A DNA stretch of 64,000 bases from Bacteroidota bacterium (lineage in GTDB: Bacteria > Bacteroidota > Bacteroidia > Cytophagales > Cyclobacteriaceae): the NCBI GenBank assembly GCA_016866385.1, contig VGMU01000002.1, positions 43,171 through 107,170 of the forward strand, read 5' to 3'. The notes beneath the pieces are model-generated. The model did not search any database. It saw only the letters and a program-made list of their open reading frames with translations, and was not told the origin of the DNA. Numbering within the stretch: the stretch's first letter is position 1; each line of letters opens with the position of its first letter. Shown piece by piece: positions 18,738-26,916 of this stretch. A program made the translations under genes and the position numbers.

Positions 18738-18808
18738 TTGTGTTTATTCGTGTTGAAATGCGAGTACTAGGGACCTCATGGGGTAAGTAAAAAAATAAAG
18801 TCTAGTCA

Positions 18809-18838
18809 TTGCGGATAAGTTCCGATTTTCTACCTTTG
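18809..18838 (+). promoter_or_regulatory. Promoter of the tRNA-Asp genes (TTG - 19 bp - TACCTTTG)
   Basis: TTG at 18809-18811 and TACCTTTG at 18831-18838 match the Bacteroidota -33/-7 consensus with normal spacing, 25 bp before the first tRNA. The best promoter match found in the window. Confidence 0.65.
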
Positions 18839-18863
18839 CACCACTTCAAAAGTGAAGGGAAAC

Positions 18864-18937
18864 GGAGTGGTAGTTCAGCTGGTTAGAATGCCTGCCTGTC
18901 ACGCAGGAGGTCGCGGGTTCGAGTCCCGTCCATTCCG
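18864..18937 (+). tRNA. tRNA-Asp (GTC), copy 1
   Basis: A 74-nt cloverleaf: acceptor GGAGTGG with CCATTCC plus discriminator G, D-arm GTTCAGCTGGTTAGAAT, anticodon stem CCTGC/GCAGG with loop CTGTCAC and anticodon GTC at 18898-18900, and T-arm GCGGGTTCGAGTCCCGT. CCA is not encoded. The GTC anticodon carries G34, normally modified to queuosine, the substrate of the GluQ enzyme encoded at 28454-29332. Confidence 0.97.
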
Positions 18938-19018
18938 CACTTAAAATATAAAGAGTAACATTGGCTTTAAAGTCATCAGCTAGCCCAAATGTAAATTAGG
19001 GATGCTGGGAACAGTACT

Positions 19019-19092
19019 GGAGTGGTAGTTCAGCTGGTTAGAATGCCTGCCTGTCACGCAGGAGGTCGCGGGTTCGAGTCCCGTCCATTCCG
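19019..19092 (+). tRNA. tRNA-Asp (GTC), copy 2
   Basis: Identical in all 74 positions to the copy at 18864-18937, separated by an 81-bp spacer with no gene. No separate promoter match was seen in the spacer, so the two are probably one transcript ending at the terminator at 19095-19127. Confidence 0.97.
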
Positions 19093-19094
19093 CA

Positions 19095-19127
19095 AAAGTC
19101 CCTTTGAGAGAAGGGACTTTTTTTTTT
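19095..19127 (+). terminator. Intrinsic terminator after the tRNA-Asp pair
   Basis: Perfect 10-bp stem AAAGTCCCTT/AAGGGACTTT (19095-19104, 19111-19120) with a 6-nt loop, followed by an uninterrupted T-run to 19127. Confidence 0.92.
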
Positions 19128-19209
19128 GTGCATTTTTCATTTTTATGTAGATTTTTTGGCCTTCCAATCTACCTAGGGTAAGTGAGGTAAATACCCGAGA
19201 CAATTCTTC

Positions 19210-19236
19210 TTGGATACAGACTATTGATTATCTTTG
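19210..19236 (+). promoter_or_regulatory. Promoter of accA (TTG - 16 bp - TATCTTTG)
   Basis: TTG at 19210-19212 and TATCTTTG at 19229-19236 match the Bacteroidota consensus; the ATG follows 20 bp later, giving a short leader. Confidence 0.55.
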
Positions 19237-19256
19237 AACCGTAAAAGAACTAACCA

Positions 19257-20204
19257 ATGGTATTAGAATTTGAAAAACCCATTGCAGATTTAGAGCAAAA
19301 ACTTCAGGAGATGAAAGATTTGGCTAGAGGGAGAAACATCGACCTGAGTAAAGATATTAGCTCCTTGGAAGGAAAGATTTTGGCCTTAAAAAAAGAGACA
19401 TTTGCCAACTTAACCCGTTGGCAACGAGTACAGTTGTCGAGGCATGCAGATAGGCCCTACGCCTTGGATTATATTTACGAGATCACCAACGATTTTATTG
19501 AACTTCATGGAGACCGTACCGTAAAGGACGATAAGGCCATGATAGGTGGATTGGGGGATATCGATGGGCGAACCGTCATGTTTATCGGGCAGCAGAAGGG
19601 AAGAAATACCAAGCAAAGACAAGAGCGAAATTTTGGAATGGCCAATCCCGAAGGCTATAGAAAGGCACTGAGGCTGATGAAGATGGCTGAGAAATTTGGT
19701 AAGCCTATAATTACCCTTATCGACACTCCTGGTGCTTTTCCGGGTATTGAGGCCGAAGAAAGAGGACAAGGAGAAGCCATAGCCCGCAATATCAAGGAGA
19801 TGTTTACCCTCAAGGTACCCGTGATTTGTATTATTATCGGTGAAGGAGCTTCCGGTGGCGCCTTAGGCATTGCTATTGGTGACAGGGTGTTTATGCTTGA
19901 AAATACCTGGTATTCTGTGATTTCTCCAGAATCTTGCTCTTCCATACTTTGGAGATCCTGGGATTACAAAGAGCAAGCTGCAGAAGCCTTGAAACTTACC
20001 TCTACGGACATGAAATCCAATGGATTGGTAGATGATATCATTCCCGAACCTCTAGGAGGTGCTCACAAGGATATCAAAGAAATGTCCAAAACTATCAAAA
20101 AGGCAATTATCCAAGCGCTCAAAACCTTGGATAAGCAAAGTCCTGAGGAAAGAATTTCGCAACGCATCGACAAATTTTGCGTTATGGGTGTAGTGGTAGA
20201 GTAA
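19257..20204 (+). CDS. accA: Acetyl-CoA carboxylase carboxyltransferase subunit alpha
   Basis: Transfers CO2 from biotin carboxyl carrier protein to acetyl-CoA, with AccD, making malonyl-CoA for fatty acid synthesis. 315 residues, the family length. Recognisable blocks: [17 protein letters not shown] at the start, [81 protein letters not shown], and [21 protein letters not shown] (oxyanion-hole glycines). Monocistronic, with its own promoter and terminator. The biotin and AccD subunits are not in the window. Confidence 0.98.
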   Translation: MVLEFEKPIADLEQKLQEMKDLARGRNIDLSKDISSLEGKILALKKETFANLTRWQRVQLSRHADRPYALDYIYEITNDFIELHGDRTVKDDKAMIGGLGDIDGRTVMFIGQQKGRNTKQRQERNFGMANPEGYRKALRLMKMAEKFGKPIITLIDTPGAFPGIEAEERGQGEAIARNIKEMFTLKVPVICIIIGEGASGGALGIAIGDRVFMLENTWYSVISPESCSSILWRSWDYKEQAAEALKLTSTDMKSNGLVDDIIPEPLGGAHKDIKEMSKTIKKAIIQALKTLDKQSPEERISQRIDKFCVMGVVVE

Positions 20205-20238
20205 CTTCTATCTCTTGCTTAGCATTTTACAAGTTTAA

Positions 20239-20272
20239 TTAAAGCAATCTTCTACAGGTTGCTTTAAATTTT
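20239..20272 (+). terminator. Intrinsic terminator after accA
   Basis: Stem TTAAAGCAA (20239-20247) with TTGCTTTAA (20259-20267), 11-nt loop, followed by a T-rich tail at 20268-20273. Confidence 0.7.
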
Positions 20273-20291
20273 TACCTAAGTCTGTTTAGAA

Positions 20292-21131
20292 ATGGAAGTT
20301 TTTGCTCTCGATACGGGATATTTTAAGCTTGATGGAGGTGCGATGTTTGGAGTAGTTCCAAAATCCTTGTGGTCAAGAACTAACCCTGCTGATGAAAATA
20401 ACTTATGCACCTGGGCCATGCGCTGCCTTCTTGTGGTAGAAGGAAATAGGGTAGTTTTGGTAGATACGGGGATAGGAGATAAGCAAGATTCTCGGTTTTT
20501 CTCCCACTATTACTTGCATGGAGATGATTCCTTGCAAAAGAGTCTTGCCAAGATAGGGGTTATCCCCAGTGACATTACCGACGTATTTTTGACCCATCTC
20601 CACTTCGATCATTGCGGTGGTGCCGTACGCTACGGTTCCCATGGACAGTATGAACTTTCTTTTCCCAATGCCAAGTACTGGTCCAATGCTTCTCATTGGG
20701 AATGGGCTACTAGGCCTAATCCCAGAGAGAAAGCCTCTTTTTTAGAGGAAAATATTCAACCCTTACAAGACCTTGGGGCCTTACATTTTGTGGATTTGGA
20801 ACACAAATCTCTCTTTCTAGGCTTCGATGTTATTACCGTGGATGGGCATACAGAACAACAGATGCTTCCTAAACTCCGTTACAAGGATAAAACCTTGGTA
20901 TTTATGGCGGATTTACTTCCCTCTGTAGGACATATTCCATTGCCCTATGTGATGGGTTACGATACCCGGCCCCTACTTACCTTACAAGAAAAGCAGGCAT
21001 TTTTAGAAGAGGCAGCAAGAGAAAACTATGTTCTTTTTCTAGAACACGATCCTAATTATTCTTGTTGTACCGTCAAGATGACTGATAAAGGTGTACGACT
21101 GGATCAAACTTTCCAATTAGATGAGCTATAA
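20292..21131 (+). CDS. Metallo-beta-lactamase-fold hydrolase
   Basis: A 279-residue MBL-fold enzyme. The zinc-binding motif HLHFDH (TDVFLTHLHFDHCGG) is near residues 102-107; further ligands are suggested by VDGHTEQQ, MADLLPS and the C-terminal EHDPNYSCC. The general form resembles AHL-lactonase or arylsulfatase-like MBL hydrolases; the substrate cannot be decided. There is no signal peptide, so it is likely cytoplasmic. Its last 11 bp overlap the start of the patatin gene, so the hydrolase, patatin and acyltransferase genes form one translationally coupled unit, which points to lipid or lactone metabolism. Confidence 0.88.
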   Translation: MEVFALDTGYFKLDGGAMFGVVPKSLWSRTNPADENNLCTWAMRCLLVVEGNRVVLVDTGIGDKQDSRFFSHYYLHGDDSLQKSLAKIGVIPSDITDVFLTHLHFDHCGGAVRYGSHGQYELSFPNAKYWSNASHWEWATRPNPREKASFLEENIQPLQDLGALHFVDLEHKSLFLGFDVITVDGHTEQQMLPKLRYKDKTLVFMADLLPSVGHIPLPYVMGYDTRPLLTLQEKQAFLEEAARENYVLFLEHDPNYSCCTVKMTDKGVRLDQTFQLDEL

Positions 21132-21926
21132 ATCAAGCCTAGGGATCGCCCTCTCAGGTGGGGGCATTAGAGGCATAGCCCACTTGGGCGTATTAAAGGC
21201 TTTTGACGAGTATGGAATATCTCCTAAGAAGGTTTCAGGAACTTCTGCGGGTGCTATTGTGGGCGCTTTGTATTGCCAGGGATACAGTCCAGAGGAAATC
21301 ATGAAAATCATCCACGAAACCAATTATTTTCGCCTTTTGAGACCAGCGATTTCTTGGAAGGGGTTATTTAGAATAGAAACTCTTGTTGATGTTTTTAAAG
21401 ATTTTTTTCCTCATAATTCTTTTTCAAAGCTCTCTATTCCCTGTCTGTGGCCGCCACTGATATAAGTTTAGGAGAGGTTGTCTATTTTGAAGAAGGAGAG
21501 ATCATTCTTCCTATTTTGGCTTCATGCTGTATTCCTGGGATGTTTGAACCCATCGTGTACAATTCTAGGTATTTGGTTGATGGGGGAGTACTCAATAATT
21601 TACCTATTGAGCCTCTACAAAAAGATTGTGATCTACTGGTAGGTGTTAATTGCAATCACCTTCCTGCGGAAAAAGATATCAGAAATATCAAAAACCTCAT
21701 TGAGCGGACGGTGATGATGACCATGAATTTCAATGTTTACAGCAGGATATCTTCCTGTGATTATTTTATTGAACCTCCTGGATTGGGAAAATTTGGCGTA
21801 TTTGATATAAATAAAGCTCCTCAATTGTTTCAGGCGGGCTATGTAAGGGCTATGAACCTAATCGAACAAACTCCTGCCTTATTGGAATTACCTACACAAA
21901 ACCCATTGACCGCTCCCCAGTCATGA
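21121..21926 (+). pseudogene. Patatin-like phospholipase, interrupted by a one-base deletion
   Basis: Two frames together make one normal bacterial patatin of about 268 residues. The first frame (21121-21465) holds the oxyanion loop SGGGIRG and the nucleophile elbow GTSAG; the second (readable from about 21441 to 21926) holds VAATDISLGEVVYF, SCCIPGMFEP and the catalytic Asp in VDGGVLNN. The break is at ATTCCC|TGTCTGTG (about 21436-21446): adding one C gives ...SIPLSVAATD..., the expected family sequence. As read, neither fragment has both members of the Ser-Asp dyad, so the product would be dead. It could be a real mutation, slippage or a sequencing error in a C-run. Coupled to both neighbours by overlaps. 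Confidence 0.88.
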
Positions 21927-22483
21927 TGAAACTCCTTTCTCGATTTATTTTTTGGATAACGGGCTGGACGCTAGCCCCCAATTGGCCCGAAGGGGTAAAG
22001 AAGGCTGTTCTAATAGCCATTCCTCATACCTCCAATTGGGATATTTTGTATGCTAGATCTGCCTTCTACCTGATGGATATTCCCGTGCGATTTACCATAA
22101 AAAAAGAATCTATGGTTGGACCTGTAGGATGGTTGTTGAAAGGCTTAGGTGGTATATCGATCGATAGGCAACGTGTACCTGGAGGTGGCAAACAAACCTA
22201 TACGGAGGCTATGATTCACATGCTAAATGCTCGCGAAGAATTGGTAGTTATGGTTACTCCAGAGGGAACAAGAAGTGCTGTAAAAAATTGGAAAACAGGA
22301 TTTTATTATACTGCACTTGGAGCAAATGTTCCGATAGTGGTAGGGTACTTGGATTACCAAAAAAAGGTGGCAGGAATTGGTCCATGTATCTATCCCAATG
22401 GAGATATAGAAGCCCAAATTGAAGAGTTAAAAAGTTTTGGTAGGGGAATAGTACCCAAGCATCCAGAGAAGGGTATTATTTGA
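21923..22483 (+). CDS. 1-acyl-glycerol-3-phosphate acyltransferase-like protein (PlsC family)
   Basis: A 186-residue membrane-associated acyltransferase. The HX4D catalytic motif appears as HTSNWD (about residues 34-39), and the substrate motif as PEGTRS (about 112-117), separated by GGISIDRQRV as in the family. Small members like this act on lysophospholipids or other acyl acceptors; the exact acceptor is unknown. The start overlaps the patatin stop (ATGATGA), so translation is coupled; a deacylase plus a reacylase suggests phospholipid remodelling. Confidence 0.88.
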   Translation: MMKLLSRFIFWITGWTLAPNWPEGVKKAVLIAIPHTSNWDILYARSAFYLMDIPVRFTIKKESMVGPVGWLLKGLGGISIDRQRVPGGGKQTYTEAMIHMLNAREELVVMVTPEGTRSAVKNWKTGFYYTALGANVPIVVGYLDYQKKVAGIGPCIYPNGDIEAQIEELKSFGRGIVPKHPEKGII

Positions 22484-22538
22484 GCATCTCTGCATAGAGA
22501 TTCATCCCCACTCCATACTGCCCAGAAAAATTTATTTT

Positions 22539-23612
22539 TTAGTCAGAGTCCTTTACGAGCCTAAATCCAACATTGGAAGTACCTGAATCTATGGCTTGAC
22601 CTTGTCTTGCGGAAGGCCTATAATTTATGCAGTAATTGGAAGCGCATAAAAAAGAACCTCCTTTTATCACTCTCTCCTGGGCATATGGATTTGAAGGATT
22701 GTAGCAAGGACTCATTCCTTGATCTAAAGGTGCTGCGCTACCTTGTATTCTTGCATATTTCAATGCGTCATACCAGTCTGAGGTCAATTCCCAAACATTA
22801 CCAATCAGATCATAGGTTCCGTAGGGGTTAGCCGGGTACGATTTTACAGGAGAAGTACCCAAAAAACCATCTTTTGCCAGGTTTTGAATTGGGAAATTTC
22901 CTTGGAATGTATTGGCTAGGTAAATTCCTTCTGGGGCAAATTCATTGCCCCAAGCAAATGTGCTCTCCTCTAATCCCCCTTTCGCTGCAAACTCCCACTC
23001 TTGTTCGGTAGGAAGGCGCATTCCTTTCCATTGGGCATAGGCTTCTGCATCTTCGAAGGCTATATGTACAACCGGATGATTTTCTCTTCCTTCAATCGAG
23101 CTATTTGGTCCTTCTGGATGCTTCCAATTTGCTCCTTGGACCCAAATCCACCAGAGAGACAGGTCTGTCAAGGGTACAGGTTGGGAAGGCGGTATAAAAA
23201 CCAAAGATCCAGGTGCCAAATCACTTTCCTTTGGCTTGGGCGTGGAAGGGGGCAATTGCTCTTTAAGTTGCTCCCAATCGATTGGTTTTTCAGCTAGGGT
23301 GACGTAGCCCGTAGCCTCTACGAATTGCTGAAATTGAGCATTGGTGACTTCCGTTGCATCCATCCAAAACCCTTTTACCCTTACCTTTACTGCGGGCTTT
23401 TCGGGAGCATAGGCGTTTATTGCATTGCTTCCCACCACGACTTCTCCTCCCGGAATCCATACCATGCCTTTAGGCGTATTGTGTTTTAGAGAAGAAAATA
23501 GAAATTTTTTATCTTGGCTAGTTTCCTCAGTATAATGGGCCGCTTTTGTAGTACAAAAGACAATACAGCTGGCCACCACTCCCCAGAGGATAAAATGAGT
23601 CAAAATTTTCAT
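22539..23612 (-). CDS. Formylglycine-generating enzyme (FGE) family lipoprotein
   Basis: A 357-residue sulfatase-modifying factor homologue. N-terminus MKILTHFILWGVVASC has a lipobox (VAS-C), predicting a lipid anchor. FGE blocks: PKGMVWIPGGEVVVGSN, PAVKVRVKGFWMDATEVTNAQFQQFV, HPVVHIAFEDAEAYAQWKGMRLPTE (in pieces), WEFAAKGG, YDLIGNVWELTSDWY and RVIKGGSFLC. The two copper-binding cysteines of true FGE, five residues apart, are present as Cys323 and Cys328, so it should be catalytically competent for converting a sulfatase Cys to formylglycine. No sulfatase gene lies in the window. The frame runs up to a TTG at 23666; ATG 23612 is preferred. Confidence 0.9.
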   Translation of the reverse strand: MKILTHFILWGVVASCIVFCTTKAAHYTEETSQDKKFLFSSLKHNTPKGMVWIPGGEVVVGSNAINAYAPEKPAVKVRVKGFWMDATEVTNAQFQQFVEATGYVTLAEKPIDWEQLKEQLPPSTPKPKESDLAPGSLVFIPPSQPVPLTDLSLWWIWVQGANWKHPEGPNSSIEGRENHPVVHIAFEDAEAYAQWKGMRLPTEQEWEFAAKGGLEESTFAWGNEFAPEGIYLANTFQGNFPIQNLAKDGFLGTSPVKSYPANPYGTYDLIGNVWELTSDWYDALKYARIQGSAAPLDQGMSPCYNPSNPYAQERVIKGGSFLCASNYCINYRPSARQGQAIDSGTSNVGFRLVKDSD

Positions 23613-23673
23613 ATTGGAAATATACGTGGGTTTACTCCATCTTTCCAATAGCAATAGCTCTTGCAAATCCTAC

Positions 23674-24663
23674 CTAGATGGCATCAATTTTAGATTGAAC
23701 CTTATTTCTAAATTTATTGAATACTCTGGTTCTTTCCTTCTCTCCCGAAGCACTGAGTAAGGTAGATTTTTTAATCAAATGCTCCATGGTTTGAAACATG
23801 GACTCATTAAACGTGGGGTTTCTTGATCCTAAAAAATACAAAACGCTGTGGTTGAGGTAGGTGATTTTTGTGTCACCTATCTCCGCCATAATCGTATTGT
23901 CTCCTGAAATAATTTCATTCAAATACAAGGTAAAATCAGCACTATCGGACGTAGGCATTTGACCTAAAAGCGTTTTTTTTCCTTTCGTGGCCATTTTTTC
24001 AATATGATCAATAACATCCAGGACACTGGCATAAACTCGGGTGGTGACTTCTTTGCTTTCCATCCACCCCATTTCCTGGTATGATTCTATTTGCCTCAAG
24101 GTGGTATTGAGTGCATCCTTATTCCAAATTTCAGTGCTAGGGATATGGGTATAGGTGCGCACAATATTTTTGATATAATCCTCGTGGGAAAGGAGGTAAT
24201 TTTTGTCCAAGCTGAATTTTTCTCTACCGAGTTCTTCGTTGGGAAAGATAGATTTCCACCAAAAAAAGAATTTAAAACTGGCCAATACCGGATGGTAAAA
24301 ATGGTGGAAGGGGGAAAGCTCTTTAATTAAAAAATAAACGTGCCGTTTTTCATGTCCATTTAAAAATTTAAGCTCTTTAAATACATCTTCTAGCCAATTT
24401 TTCATCCCATCCTTTTGATATCTCTGAGGATTTCCATGAAAAAGAATGGCATTGGAATTCAAACTAAAAAACTCATCTAAAGATATCTTAAAGGTAGAGC
24501 AGATGCGATTGAGCTCTTCAAAATCAAGTAGTTTTTCGCCTCGTATTCTTCGGTAGGCACTGTCCAAACTAACCTGTAAGGCTTCGGAAACCTCAACTGC
24601 CAAGGAGGTGTACCCTGGAATGAATGGTTTCAATTTTTGAAAAAAATGGGCTTGTGTAATCAT
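23674..24663 (-). CDS. Helix-turn-helix regulator-like protein of unknown target
   Basis: A 329-residue cytoplasmic protein. Residues ~15-65 form an XRE-type helix-turn-helix (TSLAVEVSEALQVSLDSAYRRIRGEKLLDFEELNRICSTF in pieces), and the rest is a helical region of about 260 residues rich in aromatic residues, with no domain I can name. Similar HTH proteins are common in Bacteroidota and are usually annotated only as transcriptional regulators. It lies 61 bp upstream of the FGE start on the same strand, and is preceded by an extremely AT-rich stretch that likely holds its promoter, possibly autoregulated. Confidence 0.78.
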   Translation of the reverse strand: MITQAHFFQKLKPFIPGYTSLAVEVSEALQVSLDSAYRRIRGEKLLDFEELNRICSTFKISLDEFFSLNSNAILFHGNPQRYQKDGMKNWLEDVFKELKFLNGHEKRHVYFLIKELSPFHHFYHPVLASFKFFFWWKSIFPNEELGREKFSLDKNYLLSHEDYIKNIVRTYTHIPSTEIWNKDALNTTLRQIESYQEMGWMESKEVTTRVYASVLDVIDHIEKMATKGKKTLLGQMPTSDSADFTLYLNEIISGDNTIMAEIGDTKITYLNHSVLYFLGSRNPTFNESMFQTMEHLIKKSTLLSASGEKERTRVFNKFRNKVQSKIDAI

Positions 24664-24780
24664 AAAATAAAAAATTAAGTGAATTAAAAAATTTTCTTAA
24701 ATAAATTAAAAATTATTAAATAATAAAATAAAAGCAAAAAAATATAATCAAAATAATTTTTTTTTTATTATTATTGATAT
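24664..24780. other. Extremely AT-rich intergenic stretch
   Basis: About 117 bp with only about 7 G/C bases, including A-tracts and a run of ten T. It lies upstream of the HTH gene. Likely a promoter/UP-type or curved region; no single binding site is recognisable. Confidence 0.55.
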
Positions 24781-24864
24781 CCTTAAAGCCTAATGACCCG
24801 AATAATTATTTAAATCCAAGCCAGTTAATTGGGCTTATTTTTTTGAAATGTTAGCAAGTAATGC

Positions 24865-26210
24865 TTATCTAGAAAGTGGAGTAGGAAGGACTGCTAGGCT
24901 TTCTGCACCTGATTCACCTATAGATTGCACTGCAAAAAAATAATTGTCTTTGCTGTAGGGAAGGGTAATACTGCTTTGCTCAGTGTAAAACTTTTTTTCC
25001 CACATAGAGGAAGAGGTTTCCCGCATCAATACATAGTAGCCCTTCGCTTTTCCATGTATTGGAGCTTTCCAAGTTAATGAAGTAGTGTTGCTTAGGCCCC
25101 GCACATCGATTCGAACTTCCTGAGGCATCCCAGGAGCATGGGCTAGGGAAGCAGCGGATACCAAATTTACTGCTGCTACTTTCCTGAGGTATTCAAAATC
25201 CATGAATTCGGGCAAATCCCCGTATTGAACCCCATTCTCTACACGAACATTTTCGTGTTGATGAATAAAGTTTTCATTCATTTCCGACATGCGTACTGCC
25301 GTAAATCCATTTTTCATGAAGGGAGTTTGGTCGCCTCCACGGAGAAATCGGTCATTTCTGTAGATCAATTTCACTTCCATGTGATCTACATAGCGCTCGC
25401 CAACTTCCTTGATATAGCGGGCAAGTTGCCGAGATGGGCTGTCATTATCGGAATTGATGGATCTGCGGATAGTCGCTCCTCGCTCGTCTTCGGCTAGTGG
25501 AATGGTTTCTGAAAAAACGCGCATGACCGTATTGTTACTGATGTTGGTTTCGGAAGAGTTGCTATTTCCGACAATATCATTGTTGAGAACCGCTTCAATT
25601 TTCCAAGACATTTCTTTTGCCTTGTCAGCAAGGTAGGTAGCCCCTTTAAGGCCTTGCTCTTCTCCTGTAAATACTACAAAAACCAAGGTGGCGGGTAACT
25701 CAGTTTGAGAAAGGATACGCGCAAGTTCCAGAACCAAAGCCACCCCGCTGCCATCGTCATTGGCTCCTGGAGATGAACCGGTGGCATCCATGACATCCTT
25801 ATTTCTGGAATCCAAATGGCCTGAAACAATAATGATGCGGGGGTCATTGGGGTTGGTTCCTGGTAGTTTGGCAACTACATTGGCAACTTGTGCATCGGCC
25901 ACAATTCTTCTCCCGTCTTCGGGAATGATAAAGGTTTCGATGGCGGCGGTTAATCTTCCCTGAGATCGTGATGAAAACTCCATAAATTTAGCCTTCACGT
26001 AGTTTTGAGCGCCAATCATGCCCTCTTTATCTCCTGATTTAGAGTATGTCTAGTTTTAAAGGATGCCAGCGCTCTAACATAGTTCTCCAAGCTATCGGAA
26101 GAAATTTGCTGGACCAATTGCTCGATTTTGGGATTTCTTTGGACAACATGCTGTCCAAAACCAGGTAGGGTAATAATAAATGCAAAAAGAAGAAGGAATT
26201 GCAGTCTCAT
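24865..26210 (-). pseudogene. Exported M28 peptidase, interrupted by a one-base deletion near its N-terminus
   Basis: Two overlapping frames make one M28 aminopeptidase of about 449 residues. The upstream piece (26016-26210) has the signal peptide (ending LPGFGQ) and the conserved FKTRHTL segment; the downstream piece (24865 to about 26046) continues SGDKEGMIGAQNYVKAKF and carries the zinc site: GHLDSRN, GANDDGSG, TGEEQGLKG, NNDIVGN and HQHENVRVENG. C-terminal ~90 residues look like a fibronectin-III-type domain (TSLTWKAPIHGKAKGYYVL). The break is at the short A-run in CTAAATCAG (26038-26046): one more A restores HTLKSGDKEG. As read, the catalytic part would be made without a signal peptide. 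Mutation versus sequencing error cannot be decided here. Confidence 0.87.
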
Positions 26211-26277
26211 GGTATAGGTCTTATCTATAGTTCATCTTAAATTTAGTTCGGATTTACCAAACACCACTTTATTTTAC

Positions 26278-26793
26278 ATGAATACCTTTCCATTACCGTC
26301 CAAAGGTGAATATCCTCCCTTTTACGAAACGTATATTTCCCTGCTGAAAGACTCTCATTTTTCAAACCTTGTTCATTCTCAAACGAAAGAATTAAAGGAT
26401 TTTTATGCCTCCAAGCCCTCCGGTTGGGAGGATACCCCATATGCCCCGGGCAAGTGGAGTCCAAAGGAATTGCTTGGCCACTTGATTGATACCGAACGGA
26501 TCATGACTTTTCGTGCCCTTTGCATTGCTAGAGGGGATAAAAACTCCTTTCCTGGATTTGACCAAGACCCCTACGTGCAGCAAGGACAATTTAATGCCGT
26601 GCCGCTAGACTTATTGCTTACCGATTTTGTCAACCAGCGCCAAGCTGTTCTCAGTCTAATACAAACACTACCCGAGGATTCTTTTGAGGAAATAGGCTCT
26701 GCCAATGGAAATCTCATGAGTGCTAGGGCATTGTTTTGGATCATTCCTGGGCATTTTATGCATCATTTTAACGTGCTACAAGAAAGGTATTAG
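26278..26793 (+). CDS. DinB/YfiT-like metal-dependent hydrolase family protein
   Basis: A 171-residue four-helix-bundle protein. KWSPKELLGHLIDTERIM holds the first metal histidine and PGHFMHHFNVL near the C-terminus the others, the typical DinB three-His pattern. Family members act as thiol transferases, putative hydrolases or stress-induced proteins; function here is unassigned. Divergent from the frameshifted M28 gene, with 67 bp between starts. Confidence 0.86.
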   Translation: MNTFPLPSKGEYPPFYETYISLLKDSHFSNLVHSQTKELKDFYASKPSGWEDTPYAPGKWSPKELLGHLIDTERIMTFRALCIARGDKNSFPGFDQDPYVQQGQFNAVPLDLLLTDFVNQRQAVLSLIQTLPEDSFEEIGSANGNLMSARALFWIIPGHFMHHFNVLQERY

Positions 26794-26916
26794 GTGGCTG
26801 GCTTATTTTGGTCCTCTAACTTTTCTGTGATGAAATTCTTGAGCCATTTCTGTAATTTTTTATTTACCTAACTAAAAAATTGCGTTATTTCCTTTTCTAA
26901 ATTAACATAAAATCAC

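Noticed and set aside
18864..19092. Tandem tRNA-Asp genes considered as a phage attachment site with a duplicated end
   Set aside because: Both copies are full, identical genes with only an 81-bp spacer and no integrase or cargo.
22484..22510. Hairpin ATCTCT/AGAGAT after the acyltransferase gene as terminator
   Set aside because: Stem is only 6 bp and no T-run follows on either strand.
24664..24864. AT-rich gap considered as a replication origin or integration site
   Set aside because: No DnaA-box cluster, no tRNA and no integrase nearby; a promoter region is simpler.
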